Origin: an uncultured Pseudomonadales bacterium
GTDB taxonomy: Bacteria; Pseudomonadota; Gammaproteobacteria; Pseudomonadales; Azotimanducaceae
Assembly (NCBI GenBank): GCA_958296295.1
Contig: OY282460.1
Span: forward strand, 3,456,291-3,520,290
Length of the DNA: 64,000 bases
Direction: 5' to 3'
Shown here piece by piece: positions 19,255-27,526 of the stretch. Below the pieces are notes generated by a model. That model saw only the letters and a program-made list of their open reading frames with translations. It had not been told where the DNA came from and did no database searches. Numbering within the stretch: position 1 is the first letter of the stretch; each line of letters starts with the position of its first letter. Made by a program: the position numbers and the translations under genes.

Positions 19255-20193
19255 ATGAGACCCGATAGGCTACGGTTGCGAGGGACGCGGTGGTTAACGG
19301 CGTTGGCTTTGGCGGCCGTTCCCGCGTGGTCATCGAACCATACGGTCCCCTACCCGATAGCCGACTGTGTCCCGCGCGTTGGCGCCTGCGGCCCGCATCC
19401 GTTCACAGTGGCGTCGAAGCTGCTTGACGCCGAAAATGTCCGTCACATAGTGACGGGGCGCGTCCTCAGCGTCGCGGGCCTGCCAGCCACCTTGGAAGAG
19501 CAGGTGGACGTGGACGTGGAATTTGAGATTGACGGCGTCCGCAAGCCCGCGGCCCGTTGTCCGCATCCGCCGCGGGTCGAAACGAAGACGCTCTGCGAAC
19601 GGAACGACTCGCTACCGCCAATTTTGAGGCTGCGGATTCCCAGCGACTGGTTCCTCTGGGCACCCGCCGGCACGTCAAGGTGGGTGGCCCGCCGCGGTGG
19701 CGAACAGATCGGGGCCTTGCGGAAGCTGGAGCGCGATCGCGAGTACGGGCGGGTCGGGGAAAGCGAGTACGCCGAAGCGAAGAACTGGCTGGAAGGGGAT
19801 TTGCAAAGGGTGTTGGACTGGACCACGGTATTCGACGACGGTTCGGTAGCCATACGACAAATCAAGCCGCGTGGCGTCGGATTGCTGGGGGATCGGCGAG
19901 GGCATTTGGAGGTTGGCGGAGAATACCTCTTCGCTCTGGGAGACGGCGTAGAAGGCCCCAAGTACACCTACTATGAGCCACGCACCTACAAACCGAACTG
20001 GGACTGGCACGTTTTCTGGGGCGACGAAATGCGCGAGGTGGAAGTCGCCCTCATGCTGATGGGCAACTGCATGCAGAGCGAACCACCGTTGTTCTCGAAG
20101 GAGGAGAGCGTGCGCCTGTGCGGGTACTATTCCCGCGGCTTGGCGACGTTCCGGCTGTACCCGGAACTCGCGGCCCGGCCCTCTCGAGAGTGA
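19255..20193 (+). CDS. Array gene F: secreted six-Cys family protein
   Basis: 312 residues, last array member, convergent with the intact E2 gene 34 bp away. The leader MRPDRLRLRGTRWLTALALA is that of gene C, but the mature N-terminus (DCVPRVGACGPHPF) and body (DAENVRHIVTGRVLSVAGLP, DVEFEIDGVRKPAARC, TYYEPRTY) follow gene A. This looks like a C/A hybrid. The motif LLEDRR of the family is LLGDRR here. The C-terminus ends in PSRE, not the RRH or RIH/RVH of the others. Function unknown. Confidence 0.85.
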   Translation: MRPDRLRLRGTRWLTALALAAVPAWSSNHTVPYPIADCVPRVGACGPHPFTVASKLLDAENVRHIVTGRVLSVAGLPATLEEQVDVDVEFEIDGVRKPAARCPHPPRVETKTLCERNDSLPPILRLRIPSDWFLWAPAGTSRWVARRGGEQIGALRKLERDREYGRVGESEYAEAKNWLEGDLQRVLDWTTVFDDGSVAIRQIKPRGVGLLGDRRGHLEVGGEYLFALGDGVEGPKYTYYEPRTYKPNWDWHVFWGDEMREVEVALMLMGNCMQSEPPLFSKEESVRLCGYYSRGLATFRLYPELAARPSRE

Positions 20194-20227
20194 TGGGCGC
20201 GTCCGGACGGCCCAGCCTGATCTTCCA

Positions 20228-21436
20228 CTAGACCAACAGCCGAGACGGCGCTTCGAGATAGGTGCGGACCGCGGCGAGGAACTGCGCCGCCGGGGCACCG
20301 TCGAGAACGCGATGATCCCATGTCAGGGAGAGGCGCATCCGGGCTGTCTTGACCGGCGTTTGGCCGTCCCAGCGCACGCCGTCGTAGATGCGCCCGACGC
20401 CGAGAATCCCGGCTTGGGGCGGATTCAGAATCGGCGTGAATCCGTCTACGCCGTACATGCCGAGCGAGGTGACGGTGAAGGTGCCGCCTTCCACGTCGTC
20501 CACCGTCAGGCTGCCTTGCCGGGCCCGTTCGGCAAGGGCCGCTGAAGCCAGCGCGATCTCCTTCAACGCTTTGCCGCCGGCATCTTTGATGACCGGAACG
20601 ATCAGACCCTCCGCCAACGCCACGGCCAGCCCGATGTGGACCTGCTCGTAGCGGACGATGGCGTTGTCTATCAAGGCGGCGTTCATTGCCGGGTGCTTGC
20701 GCAACGCTTTGCCGGCGGCGGCCAGCACCAGATCCGTGTAGGTGACGCGCAAGCCGTCGCTTTCCCACTCGGCGTTGAGGTCGCGGCGCAGTTTCACGGC
20801 GGCGTCCATGTCAACTTCCATGTCCATGGTCAGTTGCGCGGATTCGCGCAGGCTGGCGTGCATGCGTTCGGCGATGGTTTTGCGCATGCCGCGCAAGGGC
20901 GCGACGTTCGGCGTTCCGCCGGGCACCTCTTTCGGTGCCGTCTCCTGCCGCGGCGGGGGCGCGGCTTGCGCGGCGTTTTCGACATCCTCCTTGGTGATGC
21001 GCCCGCGCGGCCCGGTGCCGGCCACGGCGGCAAGATCGACGTTCAACTCCGCGGCCAGCTTGCGGGCCACGGGCGATGCCATGATTCGCTTGTTGCCGCG
21101 GACGGGGGCGGCAACCGGCGGTGGCTTGGCCGGTTCCTGCGTGCGAACGGGGAGATCGCGTTTCGGCTGCGGAGTTGGCAACTGGTCTGGAACAGCTTCG
21201 CCATCCGCGAAGATGAAACCCACCACCTCGCCGGGTTCCAACGTCGTGCCCTCGGCAACCAAGTGCTTCACCGTGCCGGATGTTTCGGCGTCCACGTCGA
21301 GATTCACTTTTTCGGTTTCCAGACGGTAAAGCAGAGCGCCGGATTGCACCCGCTCCCCATCGCCCACATACCACTCATCAACGGTGCCTTCGTGCATGGT
21401 CATGCCGACCTTGACGAGATGGATTTCGGTTGCCAT
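20228..21436 (-). CDS. acoC: Dihydrolipoamide acyltransferase (E2) of an acetoin/pyruvate-type dehydrogenase
   Basis: E2 carries acyl groups on lipoate and passes them to CoA. The 402 residues contain one lipoyl domain (1-75, lipoyl Lys in TEKVNLDVD), a Pro/Ala-rich linker, a peripheral-subunit binding domain (ASPVARKLAAELNVDLAAVAG, then GRITKEDV) and the catalytic domain ending with LSLTWDHRVLDG, which holds the active-site His and Asp. An AAGGAG ribosome site (21442-21447) lies over the acoX stop. It is the last gene of the E1alpha-E1beta-AcoX-E2 operon. The presence of AcoX favours acetoin over pyruvate as substrate. Its 3' end is copied at 17678-17893. Confidence 0.88.
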   Translation of the reverse strand: MATEIHLVKVGMTMHEGTVDEWYVGDGERVQSGALLYRLETEKVNLDVDAETSGTVKHLVAEGTTLEPGEVVGFIFADGEAVPDQLPTPQPKRDLPVRTQEPAKPPPVAAPVRGNKRIMASPVARKLAAELNVDLAAVAGTGPRGRITKEDVENAAQAAPPPRQETAPKEVPGGTPNVAPLRGMRKTIAERMHASLRESAQLTMDMEVDMDAAVKLRRDLNAEWESDGLRVTYTDLVLAAAGKALRKHPAMNAALIDNAIVRYEQVHIGLAVALAEGLIVPVIKDAGGKALKEIALASAALAERARQGSLTVDDVEGGTFTVTSLGMYGVDGFTPILNPPQAGILGVGRIYDGVRWDGQTPVKTARMRLSLTWDHRVLDGAPAAQFLAAVRTYLEAPSRLLV

Positions 21437-21445
21437 AGATTCTCC

Positions 21446-22420
21446 TTAGCGCGTTTGCTTGCCGGAGCAGGCGCCGGCGGCCAGCGCCAGCACTTTCGCA
21501 ACATCCACCGCCCACGGCCCGTTTCGCAGCACCCGCAACGTCGCCGTTTGCCCGGGTTGCAACATGCGCTCGCGTTCGCCGTCGAAAGCCAGCGCGCCGG
21601 GGCCGGTGACGACGAAGGCTTCGCCGAGGGGAAGGTCTTGCGCTTCGCAAATGCCAATGCTCTCGAACCTTCCGGGGGCCAGCGCGGCCAGCACCGTGCG
21701 CGGCGAATCGACGCGAAACGTCAACAGCAACGCGGCATCCTCGCGCGCCGTCAGGGGCCGCACGAACCCGCCAACCGAACTCATGCCGACGCCGGCGGGG
21801 TCGGCCCGCGTCAGCACTGCCGCTCGCAATCTCCGAGGCTCGTCAAGCGCGCGTGCGCCGACGAAGCGATCGGTCGTCAACACCGCGTCGACCAAGGCGA
21901 GGTCAGGTTCCTCGTCCTCCACTTCCACCTGCACCGTTTTCGCTTGCGCGGCCACCGTTGGCAGGCGAATGCCGCCGCTGGCGAGCATCGCGGCCGCGGC
22001 GCCGGCGGTGGTGGCTTCTCGCAGCTGGGCGAAGGCGTTGTTGGTGCCGGTGGAAAGCGAAATCAAAGGCGCGTTCAACCATCCTTTGGCGAACGCGCGA
22101 TTGGTGCCGTCGCCGCCGAGCACGATCACCGCCGCGGCGCCGGCAAGCGCGCGGGCGGCGTGGGTGGTGTCTTCGGCCTTGGCGGAGACGGGTATGGGCA
22201 AAGGTTCCGCATCGATGCCCAACTCGTCGATGGCGCGTTTGCAGATGTGGTGCGGGTCCGGCAGATAGCGGATGGCGCTGGCGCCAAACGCCTGGATGCC
22301 CACCAGCGCCCGCCGCAGCATCGCTGTTTTCTCTTGATTGTCGAAGACCGATGCCCGCGCGGTGATGCGTCGAACGTCCTTGCCGGACGCGGGGTTCGCC
22401 ACCAGGCCGATCGCCGGCAC
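21446..22420 (-). CDS. acoX: AcoX-like protein, NAD kinase fold
   Basis: A 324-residue protein of the ATP-NAD kinase-like family found inside acetoin-catabolism operons, where its exact role is not settled. It starts GLVANPASGKD, has the diacylglycerol/NAD-kinase signature VIVLGGDGTNRAFAKG near residue 105, and SLSTGTNNAF. The start is the GTG at 22420, five bases after the E1beta stop, since it leads straight into the conserved first strand. The longer frame reaching 22549 is an overlap with acoB. Its place between E1beta and E2 fits aco operons. Confidence 0.82.
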   Translation of the reverse strand: MPAIGLVANPASGKDVRRITARASVFDNQEKTAMLRRALVGIQAFGASAIRYLPDPHHICKRAIDELGIDAEPLPIPVSAKAEDTTHAARALAGAAAVIVLGGDGTNRAFAKGWLNAPLISLSTGTNNAFAQLREATTAGAAAAMLASGGIRLPTVAAQAKTVQVEVEDEEPDLALVDAVLTTDRFVGARALDEPRRLRAAVLTRADPAGVGMSSVGGFVRPLTAREDAALLLTFRVDSPRTVLAALAPGRFESIGICEAQDLPLGEAFVVTGPGALAFDGERERMLQPGQTATLRVLRNGPWAVDVAKVLALAAGACSGKQTR

Positions 22421-22424
22421 GCGA

Positions 22425-23408
22425 TCAGCCGCCAAGCAAGGCGCGCGCTTCGGCGACGATCTTGCCCGTGTCGGGCAGATAGGCTTGCTCCAACACCGAA
22501 CTGAACGGCACCGGCGAAAACGGCGCCCCGACGCGGCCCACCGGCGCATCCAAGTCGTCGAAAGCGAACTCCTGAATCTGCGCCGCTATCTCGCCGCCGA
22601 GACCGGCGAAGCGAACCGCCTCGTGGACGACGATGGCGCGGTGCGTCTTGCGCACGGAATCCACCACGGTAGCGGTGTCCAACGGCTGCAAGGAACGCAG
22701 ATCGACGACTTCGGCTTCTACGCCCTCGGCGGCTAGCGCATCGGCTGCGGCCAGCGCTTCGGCAACCATGCGGCTGTACGCGACCAAGGTGAGGTCGGCA
22801 CCCTCGCGCACGATGTTGGCCTTGCCGATGGGTATTTCGTAGGCGGTTTCCGGCACCGGCCCGCGGTTGCGCAGCGACAGCTTGTTCATCACCACGAACA
22901 CGGGGTTGTCGTCGCGCGCCGCGGCAATCAAAAGACCCTTGGCGTCGTAAGGCGTGGATGGGGCAACCACCTTCAGCCCCGGCAAGTGGCAGATCCAAAC
23001 CTCCAGACTTTGCGAGTGCTGCGCCGCCATGTTCATGCCGGCGCCGGACATGGTGACGACGGTGATGGGCAATGTTGCCGCGCCGCCGAACATGTAGCGC
23101 ATTTTCGCCATCTGGTTGGCGATTTCGTCCATGCACTCGCCCATGAAGTCCATGAACATGATGTCGATGACGGGGCGCAGGCCGGTTGCCGCGGCGCCAA
23201 CGCCCAAGCCGACGATGCCCTCCTCGGAAATCGGCGTGTCGATCACCCGGCGCGGCCCGAACTCGTCGAGCAGCCCGCGGTAGGAGCCGAACACGCCGCC
23301 GGCGCCGGCCACGTCTTCCCCGGCCACGAACGAGTTCTCCTGTTCGGCGAGGATGGCCTTCGCGCCTTCGGCAATGGCCGCAACGTAGGTTGTCTCTCGT
23401 TCCGCCAT
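22425..23408 (-). CDS. acoB: 2-oxoacid/acetoin dehydrogenase E1 beta subunit
   Basis: E1beta pairs with E1alpha to bind thiamine diphosphate and decarboxylate or cleave the substrate. The 327-residue length is usual. It shows an N-terminal transketolase-like domain (DVAGAGGVFGSYRGLLDEFG, DTPISEEGIVGLGVGAA with the catalytic Glu, FMDFMGECMDEIANQMAKMR) and a C-terminal domain (VVDLRSLQPLDTATV, HEAVRFAGLGGEIAA). It follows E1alpha by 27 bp and precedes acoX by 4 bp, so all four genes should share a transcript. Confidence 0.9.
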   Translation of the reverse strand: MAERETTYVAAIAEGAKAILAEQENSFVAGEDVAGAGGVFGSYRGLLDEFGPRRVIDTPISEEGIVGLGVGAAATGLRPVIDIMFMDFMGECMDEIANQMAKMRYMFGGAATLPITVVTMSGAGMNMAAQHSQSLEVWICHLPGLKVVAPSTPYDAKGLLIAAARDDNPVFVVMNKLSLRNRGPVPETAYEIPIGKANIVREGADLTLVAYSRMVAEALAAADALAAEGVEAEVVDLRSLQPLDTATVVDSVRKTHRAIVVHEAVRFAGLGGEIAAQIQEFAFDDLDAPVGRVGAPFSPVPFSSVLEQAYLPDTGKIVAEARALLGG

Positions 23409-23435
23409 GAAAGGTTCTCCGTTGCTGTTCGCCGC

Positions 23436-24404
23436 TTAGGCGTAGACGTCTTCGAGCAGGGTCTCCGGGGCCGGGAAAGGGCTCGCTTCGGCGAACTCGA
23501 TTCCGGCTTTCACGTCGGCGAGGACTTGCTCGTGAACAGCGGCCGCCTGGTCCTTGCCGAGCACGCCGAGTTCGGCCAGCCGGGCCTCGAACATGTGAAT
23601 CGGATCACGCTTGCGCCACTCCTCCAGTTCCGCGTCGGTGCGGTAGGAAAGGCCCATGCCGCGCACGCCAACGTGATCGAAGAAGCGATAGGTCTTGGCC
23701 TCGAGGAGCGTTGGCCCTTCGCCCTTGCGCGCCCGCTCGATGGCCGCGCCGGCAGTCTCGAAGACGGCCACGGCGTCCATGCCGTCCACGACGACGCCCG
23801 GCATCCCGTAGCCGGCGGCGCGATCCGCCACGTCGACGATGGCCTGGTGATTCGCTTGCGCGGTGTATTCGCCGTAGCCGTTGTTCTCGCACACGAAAAT
23901 GGCCGGCAACTTGTAGAGTGCCGCCATGTTGGCCGCTTCGTGGAACGAGCCCTCGTTGCTGGCGCCGTCGCCGAAGAAGGAAACCGCCACGCGGTCGGTG
24001 TTGCGGAACTTGGTGGAGAACGCCGCGCCCACGGCGATCGGCGGGCCGGCGCCGACGATGCCGTTGGCGCCCAACATGCCGAGTGCCATGTTGGAGATGT
24101 GCATGCTGCCGCCTTTGCCCCGGCAGTAGCCGGTGGCGCGCCCGAACAGTTCGGCGAACATCCGATCGAACTCGCCGCCTTTGGCGATGAGATGGCCGTG
24201 GCCCCGGTGCGTGCTGGTGATCCAGTCGTCGTCCGAAAGATGCGCCATCACGCCGGCGGCCACCGCCTCCTGGCCGACGTAGAGGTGCAAGGCGCCCGGA
24301 ATCTTGCCGGCTTCCGCCATGCGCCCGGCCTCGGTCTCGAACACGCGAATGCGCACCATGCGCCGGTGGATGTCGCGCAGAAGATCGTCGCTCGGTTGCT
24401 CCAT
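23436..24404 (-). CDS. acoA: 2-oxoacid/acetoin dehydrogenase E1 alpha subunit
   Basis: First gene of the operon, 322 residues. The thiamine diphosphate motif is intact: GDGASNEGSFHEAANMAALY, ending CENNGYG. Other family blocks are RIRVFETEAGRMAEAGKIPG, LYVGQEAVAAGVMAHL, THRGHGHLIAKG and GGSMHI. The ATG at 24404 has an AGGGAGCGGG ribosome site just upstream; the frame is open further but without family sequence. No E3 (lipoamide dehydrogenase) gene is next to the operon, so E3 must come from elsewhere in the genome. Confidence 0.9.
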   Translation of the reverse strand: MEQPSDDLLRDIHRRMVRIRVFETEAGRMAEAGKIPGALHLYVGQEAVAAGVMAHLSDDDWITSTHRGHGHLIAKGGEFDRMFAELFGRATGYCRGKGGSMHISNMALGMLGANGIVGAGPPIAVGAAFSTKFRNTDRVAVSFFGDGASNEGSFHEAANMAALYKLPAIFVCENNGYGEYTAQANHQAIVDVADRAAGYGMPGVVVDGMDAVAVFETAGAAIERARKGEGPTLLEAKTYRFFDHVGVRGMGLSYRTDAELEEWRKRDPIHMFEARLAELGVLGKDQAAAVHEQVLADVKAGIEFAEASPFPAPETLLEDVYA

Positions 24405-24669
24405 CCCGCTCCCTCTCGCAAAAGCGTTCGCCGAGTGTACGGCAAGCGCGTTCGCCTTGCCTATCGGCCAAGGCGCCAGCCGCCAGCCGCGTGCGGGTTG
24501 CCAGTGGGCCGGGGTCGAAAGCTCGATCCCGCTCGTATCGGGTTCTGCTACTCTCCGGCAAAGTTGCATGGATTCGGAAGCGCGGGAATGCCGAGCACGA
24601 AGAAAACGCCTTGCTTGCGGACGCGGGCCTTCGGCGCGCCAATGCGCGATCACCGGGTGGGGTGGCCGC
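24405..24669. promoter_or_regulatory. Divergent intergenic region of the aco operon and flavin protein gene
   Basis: 265 bp between two divergent genes, so promoters for both should lie here. It contains the left copy of the inverted repeat (24532-24610). I could not pick out a sigma-54 or sigma-70 promoter with confidence. Confidence 0.4.
24532..24610 (+). repeat. Dispersed repeat, left copy
   Basis: About 80 bp that recur in inverted orientation at 28331-28418. The core GGGTTCTGCTACTCTCCGGC plus two bases (24540-24561) is identical in both. The similarity continues through GTTGC..GGATTCGG and ends in an ATG with related following codons. It lies upstream of the flavin-protein gene but its ATG is out of frame with that gene. 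Confidence 0.75.
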
Positions 24670-25164
24670 GTGACGGGTAAGCCTGCCAAACCGGTCGCCA
24701 GCCGCTTGTCGTTGCCACCGGATTACGGCTTGCCGGCGGATTCGCCGTTGTTGCCGTGGCGGGAAGTGGACGAACGCCTCGCCAAAGCGCTGCACTACTG
24801 GATCTCCACAGTCGGCGCTGGCGGCAGCACCCCCATCGCCCGCCCCATCGACGGCATGTGGGTGGATTGCGCCCTCTACTTCGGCGGCGATCCAAAATCC
24901 CGCTGGCGACGCAATCTCGCCCGCAATCCCAGCGTCTGCATCACCTTGGAAGACGCCGAGCGAGCCGTGATTCTCGAAGGCTCGGTTGCCGTGGAGACGC
25001 CGAACGCCGCCCTGGCGGCGCGGCTCGTCGAGCAAGCCAACCAGAAGTACAAGATGGACCAGACGGCCGACGAATACACGGCCCGGACGTGCGTTTTCAC
25101 CCCAAGCAAGGCGATGGCGTGGACGCTGCTGTACAAGGACGCCACGCGCTTTCGCTTCGGGTGA
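24670..25164 (+). CDS. Pyridoxamine 5'-phosphate oxidase-like flavin/F420-binding protein
   Basis: A 164-residue split-barrel protein of the PNPOx-like superfamily, whose members bind FMN or F420 and act as small oxidoreductases. Core features are TPIARPIDGMWVDCALYFGG, KSRWRRNLARNPSVCITLED, an AVILEGSV strand and the C-terminal MAWTLLYKDATRFRF. The start is the GTG at 24670, the first start near the conserved N-terminal region; none is certain. It lies 65 bp before the AAA ATPase gene. Substrate unknown. Confidence 0.72.
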   Translation: MTGKPAKPVASRLSLPPDYGLPADSPLLPWREVDERLAKALHYWISTVGAGGSTPIARPIDGMWVDCALYFGGDPKSRWRRNLARNPSVCITLEDAERAVILEGSVAVETPNAALAARLVEQANQKYKMDQTADEYTARTCVFTPSKAMAWTLLYKDATRFRFG

Positions 25165-25228
25165 GGCCGAATGCGATGGCCTCGGCCGGGCCGTCTCTGG
25201 CGCAAAGGAACGTCTAGGGGCAGCGTTG

Positions 25229-26377
25229 ATGGCTGCGAGGGAACAGTCCCTGTTCAAGCCCGGCGACGGTGCCGCGCCGCCTGCGCTGACCGGACGCGCC
25301 TCGGAGCAGGCCGTGTTGTTGCGGTGCCTGGCGGATTTGGACGCCAACGCCGCTCCCCCACACAATGTGGTCCTGGTTGGGCCACGGGGAAACGGCAAGA
25401 CCGTGTTGCTCAATTGGTTCGAGACCGCCTGCGGCAACGGTCGCAAGGGTGTTGACGCGGTGCGGCTCACCCCGCGTGACATCCCTGACCAAGAGGCCTT
25501 GGTCGAGGCCGTGGCGCCGCGGCGCGGGCTTGCCAAGCTCCTGCCGCGCAAGGTCGGCGTCGCCTCGTTTGGGTCGGCCGAGTCGTCCGCGAGACGAAAC
25601 TTGGTGGAAGAACTCGTAGCCCGCTGCCGGCGAAGGCCAGTCGCCCTGTTGCTCGACGAAGCCCACACTCTGGACACTGATGTCGGTGGCACCCTGCTCA
25701 ACGCCAGCCAGCAGGTGCGCGCCAAAGCGCCGTTCATGCTCGTTTTGGCCGGCACGCCGGGGTTGCCGGCGCGCTTGGCTGCAATGGACGCCTCTTTTTG
25801 GGACCGTTTGGGCGACGGTTTGCTCGGCATCGGCCGCCTGAGCGAAGCCGCAGCCGCGCAGGCCCTTGCCGAGCCTTTGAAGGCGAAGGGCGTAACCATC
25901 GACGCGGACACGCTGACCGCGGCTGTGGCGCATAGCCAGCACTATCCGTACTTCATTCAGCTCTGGGGTGAGGCGCTGTGGCGGCGACACTTGGCCACAG
26001 AAGCCACTCGGCTGACCGCCAACGACCTCGCAGCCGCAATGCCCTACATGGCCGCACAGGCCACCAACTACTACCAAGGCCGCTTCGCGGAATTGGAGGC
26101 GGGCGGCTTGGTGCCGGCCGCGAACGCGGTGGCGTCGGTATTCGGGGACGACTTCGATGCCACGGTGTCCAACCAAGAGATCAACGCTGCTCTTGCCGCA
26201 GCCGGCTTCAATGGCGAACGCGACCGGTTCAACGCGCGCGAGGCCTTGAACCGTTTAGGTTACATCTGGCGTCCGCCAGGCCAGCTTCCGCCGGTGGCAC
26301 GGAGTGCGGGCATTCCCTCGCTGATGACCCATGTGCAGGCCCATGCCGAAAGCGCATCGGACGGGAAGGTTCGGTAG
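25229..26377 (+). CDS. AAA ATPase of the ORC/MalT-like type
   Basis: 382 residues. Residues ~20-200 form a P-loop ATPase: TGRASEQAVLL, Walker A VGPRGNGKTVLLNWFE, Walker B VALLLDEAHTLD, a sensor-like LVLAGTPGLPARL, and an arginine-rich stretch. The C-terminal ~150 residues (HSQHYPYFIQLWGEALW, then a winged-helix-like end) resemble those of AAA_16-type proteins. The ATG at 25229 has AGGGGCAG eight bases upstream. It is followed within 3 bp by a GTG-started gene, so the two are probably co-translated. The role is unknown; similar ATPases occur in regulatory and defence loci. Confidence 0.78.
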   Translation: MAAREQSLFKPGDGAAPPALTGRASEQAVLLRCLADLDANAAPPHNVVLVGPRGNGKTVLLNWFETACGNGRKGVDAVRLTPRDIPDQEALVEAVAPRRGLAKLLPRKVGVASFGSAESSARRNLVEELVARCRRRPVALLLDEAHTLDTDVGGTLLNASQQVRAKAPFMLVLAGTPGLPARLAAMDASFWDRLGDGLLGIGRLSEAAAAQALAEPLKAKGVTIDADTLTAAVAHSQHYPYFIQLWGEALWRRHLATEATRLTANDLAAAMPYMAAQATNYYQGRFAELEAGGLVPAANAVASVFGDDFDATVSNQEINAALAAAGFNGERDRFNAREALNRLGYIWRPPGQLPPVARSAGIPSLMTHVQAHAESASDGKVR

Positions 26378-26379
26378 CG

Positions 26380-27492
26380 GTGCTGGCCATTTCTCTGAGG
26401 GCGATTTCGCCGGCGTCCCTCTCTGCTTACGCACGTCTCAGGGGCTGGGAAAAGGCGGAACCCTACGGCGCTCACTCGGATGTCTATGCGGCACCGGACT
26501 TGCCGGAGGTCATCCTGCCGAGGACGCGGCGCTTGGCCGACTACGCGGACGTTGCCGCCCGACTGATCCGGATATTCGCCGAGACGGCGGACATGGACGA
26601 ATCCGAGCTGCTTCGCGAATTGACGATCGCCGACCGCGACGCGATACGCGTGCGGGCATCGGGCGACCACACCGTAACAGTGACGGACGGTATCGCGCTG
26701 ATCGCTGGCGCCAGAGACATGATTTCCGCCGCCGCGCGCTCGCTATTCGAACCAAGGGCTGCTTACCAAGGACGCCCAGCGAAGAAAGTCGTGGATTACC
26801 TGAGGAAGGTTCGGCTAGGGGACGTGGAGCAGGGCAGCTTGGTCGTTACGCTGCTGCCGCCCGTAGTTCCGCCGACGGTGGACGGCTTGCGGCGGCCGGT
26901 CGGCGGGGAGCGAGTTGGCAGCGTGCGCCACAACTCCAACGAGTGGCTGGAAGACGAACCCATTGAACGGCAGACCACATGGCGACTGGCGGATGCACTC
27001 GGGGCGACTCGCGAAGCGATGGCGGAGACCATCGGCGGCGCCGGCGATGCGTTCGGCAACGCGATTTCGAGAGGGGCAAGCGCCAATCTCTGCAAGGCGC
27101 TCGCGGACATGACGGCACCCTTCGAGGCGTTGGACTTGAGTTTGACGTGGGCGCTAACGCGGCCCGTACCAACCGCCGACACAGCGGTTCGGTTCGAGTT
27201 CACCCACGAAGATTCCTGCATCCTACGGGAAGCGGCCCGCGCCTTGCGGGAACGGAGCGTGCAAACCAACGTGCGGCTGATCGCGACCATAGAGGGTCTC
27301 AAGCGCCAAGGCCGCGAAGTTGCTCTTAGGACGCAATTGGATGGCGGAGCGCGAGCGGTCGTCGCACATCTGACGCCGCGAGACTACCAACGTGCCATTG
27401 ACTTGCACAAGACAAACGCCGAGGTCGAAGTGGAAGGCGACTTGGAGTGTTCCGGTCATCGGCGCAGCTTGCTCAACGCCCACATCGTCTAA
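26380..27492 (+). CDS. Unrecognised 370-aa protein paired with the AAA ATPase
   Basis: I do not recognise the family. The GTG at 26380 begins 2 bases after the ATPase stop and gives MLAISLRAISPASLSAYARL. Further features are a segment LADYADVAARLIRIFAE, SLFEPRAAYQGRPAKKVVDY, the beta-rich VEQGSLVVTLLPPVVPP, a helical middle with RLADALGATREAMAE, and a C-terminal region with LRTQLDGGARAVVAHL. No signal peptide, membrane segment or known catalytic motif is visible, so it is probably cytoplasmic. The tight spacing suggests a complex or shared job with the ATPase. Confidence 0.7.
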   Translation: MLAISLRAISPASLSAYARLRGWEKAEPYGAHSDVYAAPDLPEVILPRTRRLADYADVAARLIRIFAETADMDESELLRELTIADRDAIRVRASGDHTVTVTDGIALIAGARDMISAAARSLFEPRAAYQGRPAKKVVDYLRKVRLGDVEQGSLVVTLLPPVVPPTVDGLRRPVGGERVGSVRHNSNEWLEDEPIERQTTWRLADALGATREAMAETIGGAGDAFGNAISRGASANLCKALADMTAPFEALDLSLTWALTRPVPTADTAVRFEFTHEDSCILREAARALRERSVQTNVRLIATIEGLKRQGREVALRTQLDGGARAVVAHLTPRDYQRAIDLHKTNAEVEVEGDLECSGHRRSLLNAHIV

Positions 27493-27526
27493 CTCGTCGG
27501 TGCCCGCACGACTACGTCAACCCGCG

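Noticed and set aside
20636..22504. A 622-codon plus-strand frame opposite acoC and acoX
   Set aside because: His- and Gly-rich, antisense, no family match.
23605..25911. A 768-codon minus-strand frame
   Set aside because: Overlaps acoA out of frame and the ATPase in antisense, with no motif.
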